A program made the position numbers and the translations under genes. The notes beneath the pieces are model-generated. The model was not told where the DNA came from. It ran no database searches and saw nothing but the letters and a program-made list of their open reading frames with translations. From Leptospira ognonensis (GTDB taxonomy: Bacteria > Spirochaetota > Leptospiria > Leptospirales > Leptospiraceae), in NCBI RefSeq assembly GCF_004770745.1, contig NZ_RQGD01000047.1, forward strand, positions 1 through 62,926: 62,926 nucleotides of DNA. The letters run 5' to 3'. Shown here piece after piece: positions 46,073 to 55,567 of this stretch. Numbering within the stretch: position 1 is the stretch's first letter; every line of letters begins with the position of its first letter.

Positions 46073-46342
46073 CTATTTGTTTGAGATGAGTAAATAGATA
46101 TTTGTAACGCTGCAATAGGTGGAACAATTGGAAAAGCAAGTCGTTGCCGTTGGGTAATTGTCACCGGTCAATGTGGGGTAGGTTGCAGCACAACTTGCCT
46201 GACAGGCAGTGAGAGAGCCTCCGTTACATCCGATGAGATACGTCAGGACGTTTTTCTGGATGGTAGTATCCTCCCGTTTTTGGCAGTCAGAGAAAAAAAG
46301 GACCAGGCTGAATAGGATCAGGACTTTTTGAAAAGCACTCAT
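46073..46342 (-). CDS. Small cysteine-rich lipoprotein, 89 residues
   Basis: A lipoprotein signal (lipobox FSDC at residue 20) is followed by a mature part of only 70 residues with seven cysteines, in the order IGC, TACQASC, ATTCFSNC and STYC. The pattern looks like a disulfide-knotted surface peptide. No family match. It is single, convergent with rsmE, and lacks a strong ribosome binding site. Confidence 0.72.
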   Translation of the reverse strand: MSAFQKVLILFSLVLFFSDCQKREDTTIQKNVLTYLIGCNGGSLTACQASCAATYPTLTGDNYPTATTCFSNCSTYCSVTNIYLLISNK

Positions 46343-46439
46343 ATTTCTTAGACTTGGATGTGAGGGGATTTCGTCAATCCTATCGTAAATCTCTTGACCG
46401 ATTCCATTCTTACGTATGCTCTAGAGAAGATTCCAAGCT

Positions 46440-47897
46440 ATGTCAGATAATGCCAAAAAAGTTTTAGAAAAAAAAGCTCAGGGTGATTATGATTTCACCC
46501 CTTACGGTGAGTTTCTCGCTTATTTTCACGCACATATAGATATTTTTAAGAAATTGCTCAAGGCTAAAAATATCGATCCTGGCAAAATTGAAGCAATTGT
46601 AAAATCTGCTAAAAGTTATATGACAGCAAACATCAAAAAGACGGACCATTTTTTTGAGCACCTCCCGCAATTTGCTACTTTGCTTGGCATTCCGCAAAAT
46701 GAAATCTCGGCCTACTTAAATACGAACTTCATTGAAATTCTTGGAAAAGTAAAAGAAAAGTTAAAGGGCCAGGAACTCGAAAAGTTAGACAAAGTTCCTG
46801 AAATACGCTATGAAAGGATCTCTGAGGAAATTGTTGACGGATTAAAATTTGTATTCCCTCCTAATTTTCGTTTCGCGGAGAAAGGGATTTTACTTGTTCT
46901 CGAGAATGATCAAACAGGAGAGATCATCGAACCACAGGGTCTGATGGCTGAATCCGCAAAGGCAGCACTAGCGATATCCACTTCGTCCGACGAGAAGGTA
47001 ACGCCTCCATCCTTAACCGAGGCTTTGACGCAGGCCAACGCTCCACCCCCACAGGTTAAAAAAGCCAGTATCATTCCAGTTAAAGAAAAATCCATACTCC
47101 AAGAAATCGTTGAGGAATGTGGCCAAAGTCTAACAGGCGAAAAGTTAGAAATACATGTCGGTCCACCCATAGATGAAAATCACACAATAGAAACACCTAC
47201 ATCCGAATCCAAAAAAGATGATTATGAAATTGAGGATTTGGAATTTGAAGGCGAAAGTGAGTCTTCTGATGAATCTGAGTCGAAAACTTCTGACCCAATG
47301 TTAGATGATTTCGATGAAATTTCGATCTCAGAACCTGAGCCAGACATTGAACCCGATATTCCGACAGATCCGTATCTTGCTAGAGTAGAAAATTATGCGC
47401 TTAAAGAATATATTGACTTAACAGGCGTTATTTCCTCCTTCCAGCAAAAAGCCGACCAAGTTGGATACCAAAATTGGTTGCGAGGGTTAGATGAATTTGA
47501 AAAAAGTCTTATCTCCATACGTTCCAGTTTACTTAAAGAGCAGAAGGGAGAGTCGGTAGATTGGAACCAAATATTCCAAGGACTCACTGCGAAGACACCA
47601 TTCCAAAGAGAAACATTAGATATTTTAATCATTAAACTCAAGAATTTCCAATGGGTCAAAATGACTTTGGATCGAGCTATCCTGGAACTCAAAAAAGGCA
47701 GCCCTGAATTTGTAAACTTGGTTCGGATGGCTTGGCCTCATATACAGAAAGCCTTTTTTGATATTCCTAACTATGAATTGGTGCAAAAGACCTTGAAAGG
47801 GATTTTGTCTCGAGTCAATGATGAAGCTCATCGTAAAGAATTCACAAGAATTTTTTCCATGGCTCTTAATTTCATTCAATCAAAATATAAGGCATAA
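46440..47897 (+). CDS. Unknown cytoplasmic protein with an acidic linker, 485 residues
   Basis: No signal or membrane segment and no family recognised. Three parts can be seen: a helical N-terminal region with a beta segment (residues 1-165), a Pro/Glu/Asp/Ser-rich disordered linker (about 180-315, containing ESESSDESESKTSD), and a helical C-terminal region (about 320-485) with repeated aromatic and Lys residues. This layout suggests a scaffold protein linking two partners. The stop is five bases before the next gene, and three genes in a row to 49833 are tightly spaced, so they probably form an operon. Confidence 0.75.
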   Translation: MSDNAKKVLEKKAQGDYDFTPYGEFLAYFHAHIDIFKKLLKAKNIDPGKIEAIVKSAKSYMTANIKKTDHFFEHLPQFATLLGIPQNEISAYLNTNFIEILGKVKEKLKGQELEKLDKVPEIRYERISEEIVDGLKFVFPPNFRFAEKGILLVLENDQTGEIIEPQGLMAESAKAALAISTSSDEKVTPPSLTEALTQANAPPPQVKKASIIPVKEKSILQEIVEECGQSLTGEKLEIHVGPPIDENHTIETPTSESKKDDYEIEDLEFEGESESSDESESKTSDPMLDDFDEISISEPEPDIEPDIPTDPYLARVENYALKEYIDLTGVISSFQQKADQVGYQNWLRGLDEFEKSLISIRSSLLKEQKGESVDWNQIFQGLTAKTPFQRETLDILIIKLKNFQWVKMTLDRAILELKKGSPEFVNLVRMAWPHIQKAFFDIPNYELVQKTLKGILSRVNDEAHRKEFTRIFSMALNFIQSKYKA

Positions 47898-47902
47898 TTC
47901 AA

Positions 47903-49021
47903 ATGTGTAGTAGCCGGAGACTTATATGTCTTGTGCTACTCACACATATATTCATATTTCAAACTTTGCTATCAGAAGACGTCCTCATTGTTGATCCACT
48001 TTTGGAAAAACCTTGGACTGATGATGCTAGGGAGGAAGAAAAGAGAAGTTACTATCGATTTCTTTCGGCATCCAAGGAAGTCGGAAAGGTAAAGTTACAA
48101 CAAGATGCCTTTGGAAGAAATTTCCATATTTATCCTTCGATGAAGATACGTTATACGATTGATAATGACTATCATAAGGAATTTCCACTCTTTGGAGATG
48201 CTGATTTAGCCCTAAGAGAAATGCAAGCATTGCTTCTTGCACGACGCGATTTGGACGCTCTATTTGTTGGCAAGGGAATTGGACTTTGTCAAAGATTGCA
48301 TGAACGTAAAGAGAAAAGATTTATGCCCGCCTGGGCTGTAGAAGCAAATCAACTTAGCAATCAAATCCACTCAAAATATAAGGAAAATCCACATTTAATG
48401 TCACTAGGTGCGGAACCTTATGGTTGTTATGAGGGTGATCGGGATAATTTAGGCGATTTGTATCTAGAATCTGAAACCTATAGATATACAATCAAAATTC
48501 CTGCGATGCTTCGGTATGAAGGTTTGTTTCGCAAAAATGCAGGTCATAGTTCGAAATTGGACAAATCCATGGTTCGCTTGGTTCGATTTGTCGAATTTCT
48601 TTCTCCGATTCGTGAAGAAGGCTGGGACGATATGGATGAGGCAAAAATCCTGCAAGAATCGGGACTAAAAGTTAAGTCAGCTAGAAAGATATTATTTTCG
48701 ATTGGTGCTACCTTTGACGAGATTCCGAACCAAAGAACGGCAAAAGATTATTTTAGATTTTGGGACCAAGAGAGAGGGATCAATGCTAAAAGTATGTTTG
48801 AAAAAACTTTTACCAGGAAACAGGATAACGAAGATTATGTGAGTCGATTTAAAATGGTAGATGAAACTGGTATGGTCTCCTTTTATTTGATGAAGGAATA
48901 TTATTTTTTTAAGTCTCCGCTTGGTTTTTTTCTATCACTTTCTTATCCTGAATCAGAGAAGGAAAAAGGAGAGAGGTATTGGAAAACTATCAGAAGTGAA
49001 TTTAGAGTTAGGGATTACTAA
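47903..49021 (+). CDS. Exported protein of unknown function, 372 residues
   Basis: An N-terminal hydrophobic signal (LICLVLLTHIFIFQTLL, followed by SED) indicates export. The mature protein is mixed alpha/beta, rich in Arg, Lys, Glu and aromatic residues, with cysteines near 135 and 175. No motif is recognised. Middle gene of the 46440-49833 trio; six bases separate its neighbours on each side. Confidence 0.75.
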   Translation: MCSSRRLICLVLLTHIFIFQTLLSEDVLIVDPLLEKPWTDDAREEEKRSYYRFLSASKEVGKVKLQQDAFGRNFHIYPSMKIRYTIDNDYHKEFPLFGDADLALREMQALLLARRDLDALFVGKGIGLCQRLHERKEKRFMPAWAVEANQLSNQIHSKYKENPHLMSLGAEPYGCYEGDRDNLGDLYLESETYRYTIKIPAMLRYEGLFRKNAGHSSKLDKSMVRLVRFVEFLSPIREEGWDDMDEAKILQESGLKVKSARKILFSIGATFDEIPNQRTAKDYFRFWDQERGINAKSMFEKTFTRKQDNEDYVSRFKMVDETGMVSFYLMKEYYFFKSPLGFFLSLSYPESEKEKGERYWKTIRSEFRVRDY

Positions 49022-49026
49022 GGAAT

Positions 49027-49833
49027 ATGCTCAGTTTTATCGAGTCAAATCAAAGTCGAAAACCTCCAAAGCCAAATCCAAATTTCAATCCCTGGCATCT
49101 ATTCCTAACTGGTCTCAGTTTAATATTAGGTTATACAACGATTCTAATACCCTTTGGTGCCTATTTTACCTTTTCAGTATCCGTTTGGATCATACTCATT
49201 TTATTTTTGCCTTTATTGTTTCTTGCGATTTCTTTAATCTCCAGGTTTGGTTATGTCATTTTAATATCCGTATTTTTATCTTTGTTAGATGGCGGGGCAT
49301 CGCTATTATTTTTAGGAGATTTTTTTGGGTACTTAACCAAAACTACGGTGGCCTCAAACATTTTGCCCGATCAAGCTAGTTCATTCATACTAAAAAAATA
49401 CATCTTCTTAAGCGATTTTGCGATACAGGTTGAAAAAGGAGGAAGCTTTCAGGCGCCAATAACAGTTCGAGCGAGAGGAGGTTCAAAAATTTATGGACCT
49501 ATGCTTCAATTTCGTTTCGCACCCATCGTCGCTAAAAGTAATCCAAATAAACAACTCCCTCTATATGCATTGTGTTATGCGAATCTAAATGAAACCTGTG
49601 ATTTTTCAAAAGAAACATCTGGAGGCATTGTGATTCGTGAGACGATTTGGGACTCAAATAAAGTGAACGTGGTAGGTTCGGTTCCCTTAGAAAACTCAAT
49701 TTTTTTGATGTGGATTGGAAGGGGTGAATCAGACATCTCTCGAAAAGGTCTCATCTCCTTCGGAGCCATCTTGACTTCAGTATTAGTATGGGCGGGCATA
49801 TGTTTTCTGCGTAAAAACCATCTGAAAAACTGA
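49027..49833 (+). CDS. Membrane protein of unknown function, 268 residues
   Basis: Begins with a short basic cytoplasmic segment, then three close hydrophobic helices (about residues 27-85), a large extracytoplasmic domain (about 110-240) and a last helix (about 242-262) before a basic tail. The soluble part has two cysteines (LCYANLNETC). No family match. Last gene of the trio; it ends 59 bases before the macroglobulin gene. Confidence 0.74.
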   Translation: MLSFIESNQSRKPPKPNPNFNPWHLFLTGLSLILGYTTILIPFGAYFTFSVSVWIILILFLPLLFLAISLISRFGYVILISVFLSLLDGGASLLFLGDFFGYLTKTTVASNILPDQASSFILKKYIFLSDFAIQVEKGGSFQAPITVRARGGSKIYGPMLQFRFAPIVAKSNPNKQLPLYALCYANLNETCDFSKETSGGIVIRETIWDSNKVNVVGSVPLENSIFLMWIGRGESDISRKGLISFGAILTSVLVWAGICFLRKNHLKN

Positions 49834-49892
49834 TTTTTTTCTTTGATTTTTTCGTTCCCAACTTTACTGCTATTCGGCAAGCTTTGCGAGAT

Positions 49893-52800
49893 ATGTTGAA
49901 ATTTAACCCTTTAAAATCCGTTTTCGTTTTCCTGATTCTATTTATATTTAATACCAGCTTCTTTTCTCAGGGCAATGGTTTCTATATTGAGCTATTTTCT
50001 CCAACGGACCAAACAAAGCAGGTAAAACAAGTTCAAGTTCGATTTTCAGAGGCAGTCGTAGCTTTGGGTGATCCAAGACCGAAGGTAGACCTATTCCAAA
50101 TTGATTGTCCGTTTTCAGGAAAGGCTCGTTTCATCGATTCCGCAACCTGGGTTTATGAATTTGAATCGGAACTTCCGGGGGGAGTTATCTGTAAATTTGT
50201 GGTAAATGGAGAGATCCGGTCTTTAAAAGGCGTTCCCCTTACGGGTGATCGTTCCTATAGTTTTAATACGGGTGGACCATCTATCACTTATACCTCACCT
50301 TATTCTGGTAATTCGATCGATGAAGATCAAATTTTCATACTAAATTTAGATTCGAAACCTGATCTAGGTTCGGTGAAAAAATTCGCTTATTTTTCTATAA
50401 CAGAGTTATCAAATCGGATACCTATCGAGATCGTCGAAGGTAGCGAAAGGAAAAACATTTTAAAAAGCCAGGGACGAAAGGATACGAATAACATTTTACT
50501 AATAAAAGCGAAACAATCTTTTTTGCCTGATAAAAATATTCAACTTGTCTGGGGAAAAGGAATTAAAGCAGAATTAGGTGGCGAAGTCAGCGAAGATGAA
50601 ATTCACAATTATACAGTTAGGTCTCCTTTCTCGGTTAGCTTTTCTTGTGATCGGGTGAATGCTAAGGCAGATTGTATACCCATCCTTCCGCTTAGACTTT
50701 ATTTTACATCTTCTGTTGCAAATTCCGATTTAAAGAAAATCACTTTGGTTTCCAAGGAAGGTAAAGAATTCCCATCCAACCTACAGACAGATGCACCAGG
50801 AGAAGAAGGTTCGCATTATTTAAGTTTTGCGGGTCCTTTCCCCGAGAATATGGAATTTAAAATTTCGATTCCAAGCGCGATAAAAGATGATATGGGTCGT
50901 AGCCTTATTAACATCGATAATTTTCCACTCACGGTGAAAACTGCAGACTTTCCACCTCTCGCAAAATTCCCTGGTAAATTCGGAATCCTGGAAGCAAACG
51001 CAAACCCGGCTTTGCCTGTCACTCTCAGAAATTTAGAAGCACAAATTCCGATGATAAAGCAGGAACTAACGGTTGCTGCAAGTTCTAAGCGTACGCTCGA
51101 CCCGATGGAAATTCAAAAATGGTTTGCAGCGGTATCAAAACACGAAAGAGAAAAGAGTATTTTTAACAATAAAATCACCGGGGGAAATGCATCAATCTCG
51201 TCCACACTCCCAAAGCCATCCGGGAAAAAACCAATGGAAGTGGTAGGGATTCCTTTGGAGAAGCCTGGGTTTTATGTGGTTGAACTTGCGAGCGATATAC
51301 TTGGCGCCAGTCTCCTCGAAAAAAAAGGAAAGATGTACATTGTCTCAAGTGCACTCGTTACGAATCTTTCTGTTCATTTCAAATGGGGGGGCGATAGCAG
51401 TCTTGTTTGGGTAACTTCCTTGGATAAGGCCTTACCAGAAGCAGGTGTCGTTGTAAAAATTGTTGATTGCAAAGGATTGGTTCGTGCAACGGGTGTTACC
51501 GGAAAAGAGGGCACTCTCAAGCTAGGGAAACTTTCAACCACCGAAATTCCTTATTGTGGTTATTATGAAATGGGAAGTGGACTGACTGTTTTTGCACAGA
51601 AAGGTGAGGATGTATCCTTTACTTCAACCACTTGGGACCAAGGAATTGAATCGTGGCGGTACAATTTGCCTTCTTATTCTTATAGTGACGCATCGGAAAT
51701 TCCAAATGTAGTTTTAGATCGAACCTTATTTCGCGCAGGTGAGACTTTACATATAAAACATTTCAGAAGAGGACATTCCATACAAGGGTTAGTCGCCGCC
51801 GATCCAAAAAGTTATCCGAAAAAATATGTAATTGAACATACAGGTTCTGGAGAAAAATTTGTTTTTCCCATGATCTGGTCCTTTCCAGGTAGTTCTGAAT
51901 CGGAATTTGTGATTCCAAAAAATGCCCGTCTTGGGACCTATCGGATCTATTATCCGACCTCGGAAGAAGACGATAGTTATGGAATAAACGTAGCAAGTTT
52001 TCGAGTCGAAGAATTTCGTCTTCCCGTCCTTCGAGGCGGTATCCAATTGACTGACAATCAAGTATATCTCGTATCTCCTAAGAAAGTTATGGTGGATATG
52101 AATTTGCAATACCTATCGGGAGGAGGGGCCGCTGCTTTTCCTGTTTTACTACGAGGTCAGGTGATCCCTCGGTCCTACTCTCCAAGTGAAGACGATGCAG
52201 CATTTCAGTTTAATCCTGAGAAAATTGAGGTCGGTAAAATCCAGGTAAGTGGCTATTCGGATGAGACAGAAGAGGAAACCACAAATCAAAATAAAGGTTA
52301 TAAGGCAGAAAAGTTAACCTTGGATGAAAAAGGATTCCAGTCCTTTACTTTTAAAGGAATCGAAGAGCTAAAACAAGATTCTGCCCTGGAAGTAGAAATG
52401 GAGTATGTCGATCCAAGCGGAGAGATTCAAACAACATATAGAAGTTTTCCTTTATATGTTTCCTCTCTTCATTTAGGAATCCAACCAAAAGGATGGATGT
52501 TCGCAAAAGATAAAGTGGAGATGCAAATTCTAGCTCTAGATCTAAACAATGTTCCCAAAAAAAATCAAAAGATTACGGTAAAGGCTTACTCACAGATTTA
52601 CTATTCCAATCGAAAGAGATTGGTGGGAGGTTATTATGCTTATGAACATTATAAAGAAGTAAAGGAACTTGGAGTATATTGTCAGGGAAAAACGAACGAT
52701 AAAGGTTTACTCTTTTGTGAAAATAAATCTCCGGGCACTGGGGAAGTGATTTTTAGTGCAGAAACAGAAGATGAATCTGGAAATCTTACAAATACCACTT

Positions 52801-55535
52801 ACAATGCTTATGTTGCATCCTCAGAAGATACCTGGTTTGAAGCAACTGACCACAATCGAATGGATGTAATCCCTGAGAAGAAATATGTAGAAATTGGAGA
52901 CAATTTAAAATTACAGTTGAGATCACCCTTTCGAGAAGCAACAGCTCTCATTACTGTAGAGAGGGAAGGAATCATCGATTCCTTTGTCTTCAATGTGAAT
53001 GGCAAAGAACCGAGTGTGAGCATTCCAATCAAAAAAGAATATTCACCTAACGTATATATATCGGCACTCCTCATTCGCGGAAGAGTTTCGGAACCGAAAG
53101 CTACGGCTCTCATCGATTTGGGCAGGCCAACATTTAGGTTAGGCATCGCGCCCATCCGGGTCGGCTGGAAGCCATTCGAACTCAAAGTTTCCGTAAAAAC
53201 AAAACAAAATAAGTATAAAATTCGAGAGACAGTGATGACAGAAGTCACAGTGAAAGACTACCAAGGCATAACTCCAAAGGCGGGTGGTGAGATTCTTGTA
53301 GCGGTGGTAGACGAGGCTCTACTTGAGTTAGCTCCCAATCCAACTTGGAAGCTCCTCGATGCGATGATGGGAATGCGCGGTTTAGATGTTACGACCTCGA
53401 CGAGTCAATCTCAAGTGATCGGGCGGCGACATTTTGGCCTGAAGGCAAAACCAAGTGGCGGAGGGGGCGGTAAAAGTCCTACAAGATCGCTCTTTAATAC
53501 TTTAGTTTATTGGAAGGGTAAGCTAACACTCGATAAAGATGGAAAAGCCAGCTTTTCGTTTCCCCTAAACGATTCCTTGACATCTTTTAAGATCGTTGCG
53601 GTAGCAAATTCGGGGATAGGTGAGTTTGGAACAGGAAGCACGAGCATCCAAACTTCACAAGACATCCAAACTTTTAATGGAATACCTTTGGTGGCGAGAG
53701 AGGGAGACGAATTCCCTCATGAGTTTACTTTAAGGAACGCTTCCACAGAAAAACGAAAGGTGAAGCTTAACTTAAAGTCCTCCGAAACTGCTAGATCAAA
53801 TTCAAAAATCAAAACACCACTATTTCTAATCGGAGAAAAAGAATTAGAACTTTTACCATCTTCGACTCTGACAGCTGCTTGGATTTTAAAAGTTCCTTCT
53901 GATGTGAAACAGCGAAGTTTTGTTTTAGAGGTCAAAGATGAATCAGGACTCATCCTCGACCAGCTTCAGGCAGAACAACAGATAGCGGAGGTAACTAAGG
54001 AATCCGTATATATGGCGGGTCTGACGCAAATCGAGGGAAAATTCGAAGAAAGGATCCAAACCCCTTCGGATGCTGTAACCGACGAGAGTAAATTTAAGGT
54101 AACTGTCACACCGAGTATCATTTCCAATTTAATATCAGTAGAATCTTTTTTCCAGACATATCCTTATTCCTGCATGGAACAAAAAGTTTCAACTGCGATT
54201 GGCCTTCGGAACGTAAATAAGTGGAGAGCCATAGATGAAGAGTTAGGTGGTTATTTGGATTCTTACGGACTTGTAAAATACTTTCCGAAAATGGAGTATG
54301 GCAGCGAGATTTTAACCGCCTATGTGCTAACGTCAAGTAAACTTGCCGGGTATAATTTAAAAGGAGATCATATCACAAAAATGACCGAAGCCTTGCGAGG
54401 ATACCTAGCCGGATCGATTCCGGGAGAAAGATGGTCCTTTGGGGCAGATATGATACTGCGTAGAATCATTGTTATGGAAGCGCTCTCTCGTTACGAAACT
54501 TTGGAATGGGATACGGTCGTTCCACTCACGAAAAATCTGGAACTGCTTCCTAGTTCCTCTCTTATAGACCTCTTGGAAATATTTTCGAGAACTAGAAATC
54601 CCGATATAAAAATACAAGCAAGAGTGGCGTCTAATCTGCGTTCCAGACTGAATCTGCAAGGAACTGAGCTTGTCATTGCCGATAAAAATTTTGGATCTCC
54701 CTGGTGGATTCTTGGATCTAAGGATTACAGTATGGGTAAATTGGCGCTTTGGACGTTACAAGATCCTAGCTATAAAAAAGATCTACCTCGCATTGTAAAA
54801 GGACTTTTAAAAAAACAGATCAAAGGCAAGTGGGATACCACTCTCGGAAATGCTTATGGAATACTTGCTATGGACCGTGCGGCCAAGGTTCTAGAAGCAG
54901 AAAAGGTGCAAGGCGGTCTTGTGAACGTGAAAGATGCGGGGAAAACCATTTCTTTAGATCCAAATCTTTCTGAAACAAATTCTGCGATCGTGATGGCAAA
55001 TAAATTGGGAAAAAATGTTTCGATTTCATATGAAGGGAAGGGGAAACCTTGGTTAGCTTGGGAGGCAAAGAGTCGGATACCATTGAAAGAGGCATTAAAC
55101 GCTGGTTATCGTTTGAAGAGAACAATCCTTCCGATTGTGCAAAAAGAGAAGGGAGTATATTCAAAAGGAGATGTGATTAAAATTCGAGTAGAAATCATTG
55201 CAGATTCTGATAAGACTTGGGTCGTGCTAGAAGATCCCATTCCATCGGGTTCCGTTCATTTGGGCCGGGGCCTTGCAAAAGAGTCTAAAATTTTAAATGG
55301 TGCAATCAAACAGGAACAGTCATATGATCCGAGTTTTGAGGAGCGATCCTTCAGTCATTACCGTGCTTATTTTGAATACCTTCCTCAAGGAACCCATGTG
55401 ATTGAGTATACAATCCAATTAAACCAATCAGGAGCCTTTCCGATGCCACAGGCACGCATAGAGGCGATGTATTCTCCTGAGGTTTTTGGAGAAGTTCCAG
55501 TAGAAACTTATCAAATTTCAGGAGCCGAAAACTAG
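49893..55535 (+). CDS. Bacterial alpha-2-macroglobulin with intact thioester
   Basis: About 1,880 residues with an N-terminal signal peptide (LKSVFVFLILFIFNTSFF). Bacterial macroglobulins trap attacking proteases. Seen: N-terminal Ig-like domains, MG-type sandwich domains, the conserved SLTSFKIVAVAN region, and the thioester motif CMEQ at about 1427-1430, set in the standard PYSCMEQKVSTAIG, so the covalent trap should work. A short Gly-rich stretch (PSGGGGGKSP) near residue 1190 may be part of the exposed bait region. There is no lipobox, unlike E. coli YfhM, and no pbpC neighbour. The start could also be TTG 49884. Confidence 0.88.
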   Translation: MLKFNPLKSVFVFLILFIFNTSFFSQGNGFYIELFSPTDQTKQVKQVQVRFSEAVVALGDPRPKVDLFQIDCPFSGKARFIDSATWVYEFESELPGGVICKFVVNGEIRSLKGVPLTGDRSYSFNTGGPSITYTSPYSGNSIDEDQIFILNLDSKPDLGSVKKFAYFSITELSNRIPIEIVEGSERKNILKSQGRKDTNNILLIKAKQSFLPDKNIQLVWGKGIKAELGGEVSEDEIHNYTVRSPFSVSFSCDRVNAKADCIPILPLRLYFTSSVANSDLKKITLVSKEGKEFPSNLQTDAPGEEGSHYLSFAGPFPENMEFKISIPSAIKDDMGRSLINIDNFPLTVKTADFPPLAKFPGKFGILEANANPALPVTLRNLEAQIPMIKQELTVAASSKRTLDPMEIQKWFAAVSKHEREKSIFNNKITGGNASISSTLPKPSGKKPMEVVGIPLEKPGFYVVELASDILGASLLEKKGKMYIVSSALVTNLSVHFKWGGDSSLVWVTSLDKALPEAGVVVKIVDCKGLVRATGVTGKEGTLKLGKLSTTEIPYCGYYEMGSGLTVFAQKGEDVSFTSTTWDQGIESWRYNLPSYSYSDASEIPNVVLDRTLFRAGETLHIKHFRRGHSIQGLVAADPKSYPKKYVIEHTGSGEKFVFPMIWSFPGSSESEFVIPKNARLGTYRIYYPTSEEDDSYGINVASFRVEEFRLPVLRGGIQLTDNQVYLVSPKKVMVDMNLQYLSGGGAAAFPVLLRGQVIPRSYSPSEDDAAFQFNPEKIEVGKIQVSGYSDETEEETTNQNKGYKAEKLTLDEKGFQSFTFKGIEELKQDSALEVEMEYVDPSGEIQTTYRSFPLYVSSLHLGIQPKGWMFAKDKVEMQILALDLNNVPKKNQKITVKAYSQIYYSNRKRLVGGYYAYEHYKEVKELGVYCQGKTNDKGLLFCENKSPGTGEVIFSAETEDESGNLTNTTYNAYVASSEDTWFEATDHNRMDVIPEKKYVEIGDNLKLQLRSPFREATALITVEREGIIDSFVFNVNGKEPSVSIPIKKEYSPNVYISALLIRGRVSEPKATALIDLGRPTFRLGIAPIRVGWKPFELKVSVKTKQNKYKIRETVMTEVTVKDYQGITPKAGGEILVAVVDEALLELAPNPTWKLLDAMMGMRGLDVTTSTSQSQVIGRRHFGLKAKPSGGGGGKSPTRSLFNTLVYWKGKLTLDKDGKASFSFPLNDSLTSFKIVAVANSGIGEFGTGSTSIQTSQDIQTFNGIPLVAREGDEFPHEFTLRNASTEKRKVKLNLKSSETARSNSKIKTPLFLIGEKELELLPSSTLTAAWILKVPSDVKQRSFVLEVKDESGLILDQLQAEQQIAEVTKESVYMAGLTQIEGKFEERIQTPSDAVTDESKFKVTVTPSIISNLISVESFFQTYPYSCMEQKVSTAIGLRNVNKWRAIDEELGGYLDSYGLVKYFPKMEYGSEILTAYVLTSSKLAGYNLKGDHITKMTEALRGYLAGSIPGERWSFGADMILRRIIVMEALSRYETLEWDTVVPLTKNLELLPSSSLIDLLEIFSRTRNPDIKIQARVASNLRSRLNLQGTELVIADKNFGSPWWILGSKDYSMGKLALWTLQDPSYKKDLPRIVKGLLKKQIKGKWDTTLGNAYGILAMDRAAKVLEAEKVQGGLVNVKDAGKTISLDPNLSETNSAIVMANKLGKNVSISYEGKGKPWLAWEAKSRIPLKEALNAGYRLKRTILPIVQKEKGVYSKGDVIKIRVEIIADSDKTWVVLEDPIPSGSVHLGRGLAKESKILNGAIKQEQSYDPSFEERSFSHYRAYFEYLPQGTHVIEYTIQLNQSGAFPMPQARIEAMYSPEVFGEVPVETYQISGAEN

Positions 55536-55567
55536 GAAAAGTTGTCGAAACAGAGGGGGGTGGAATC

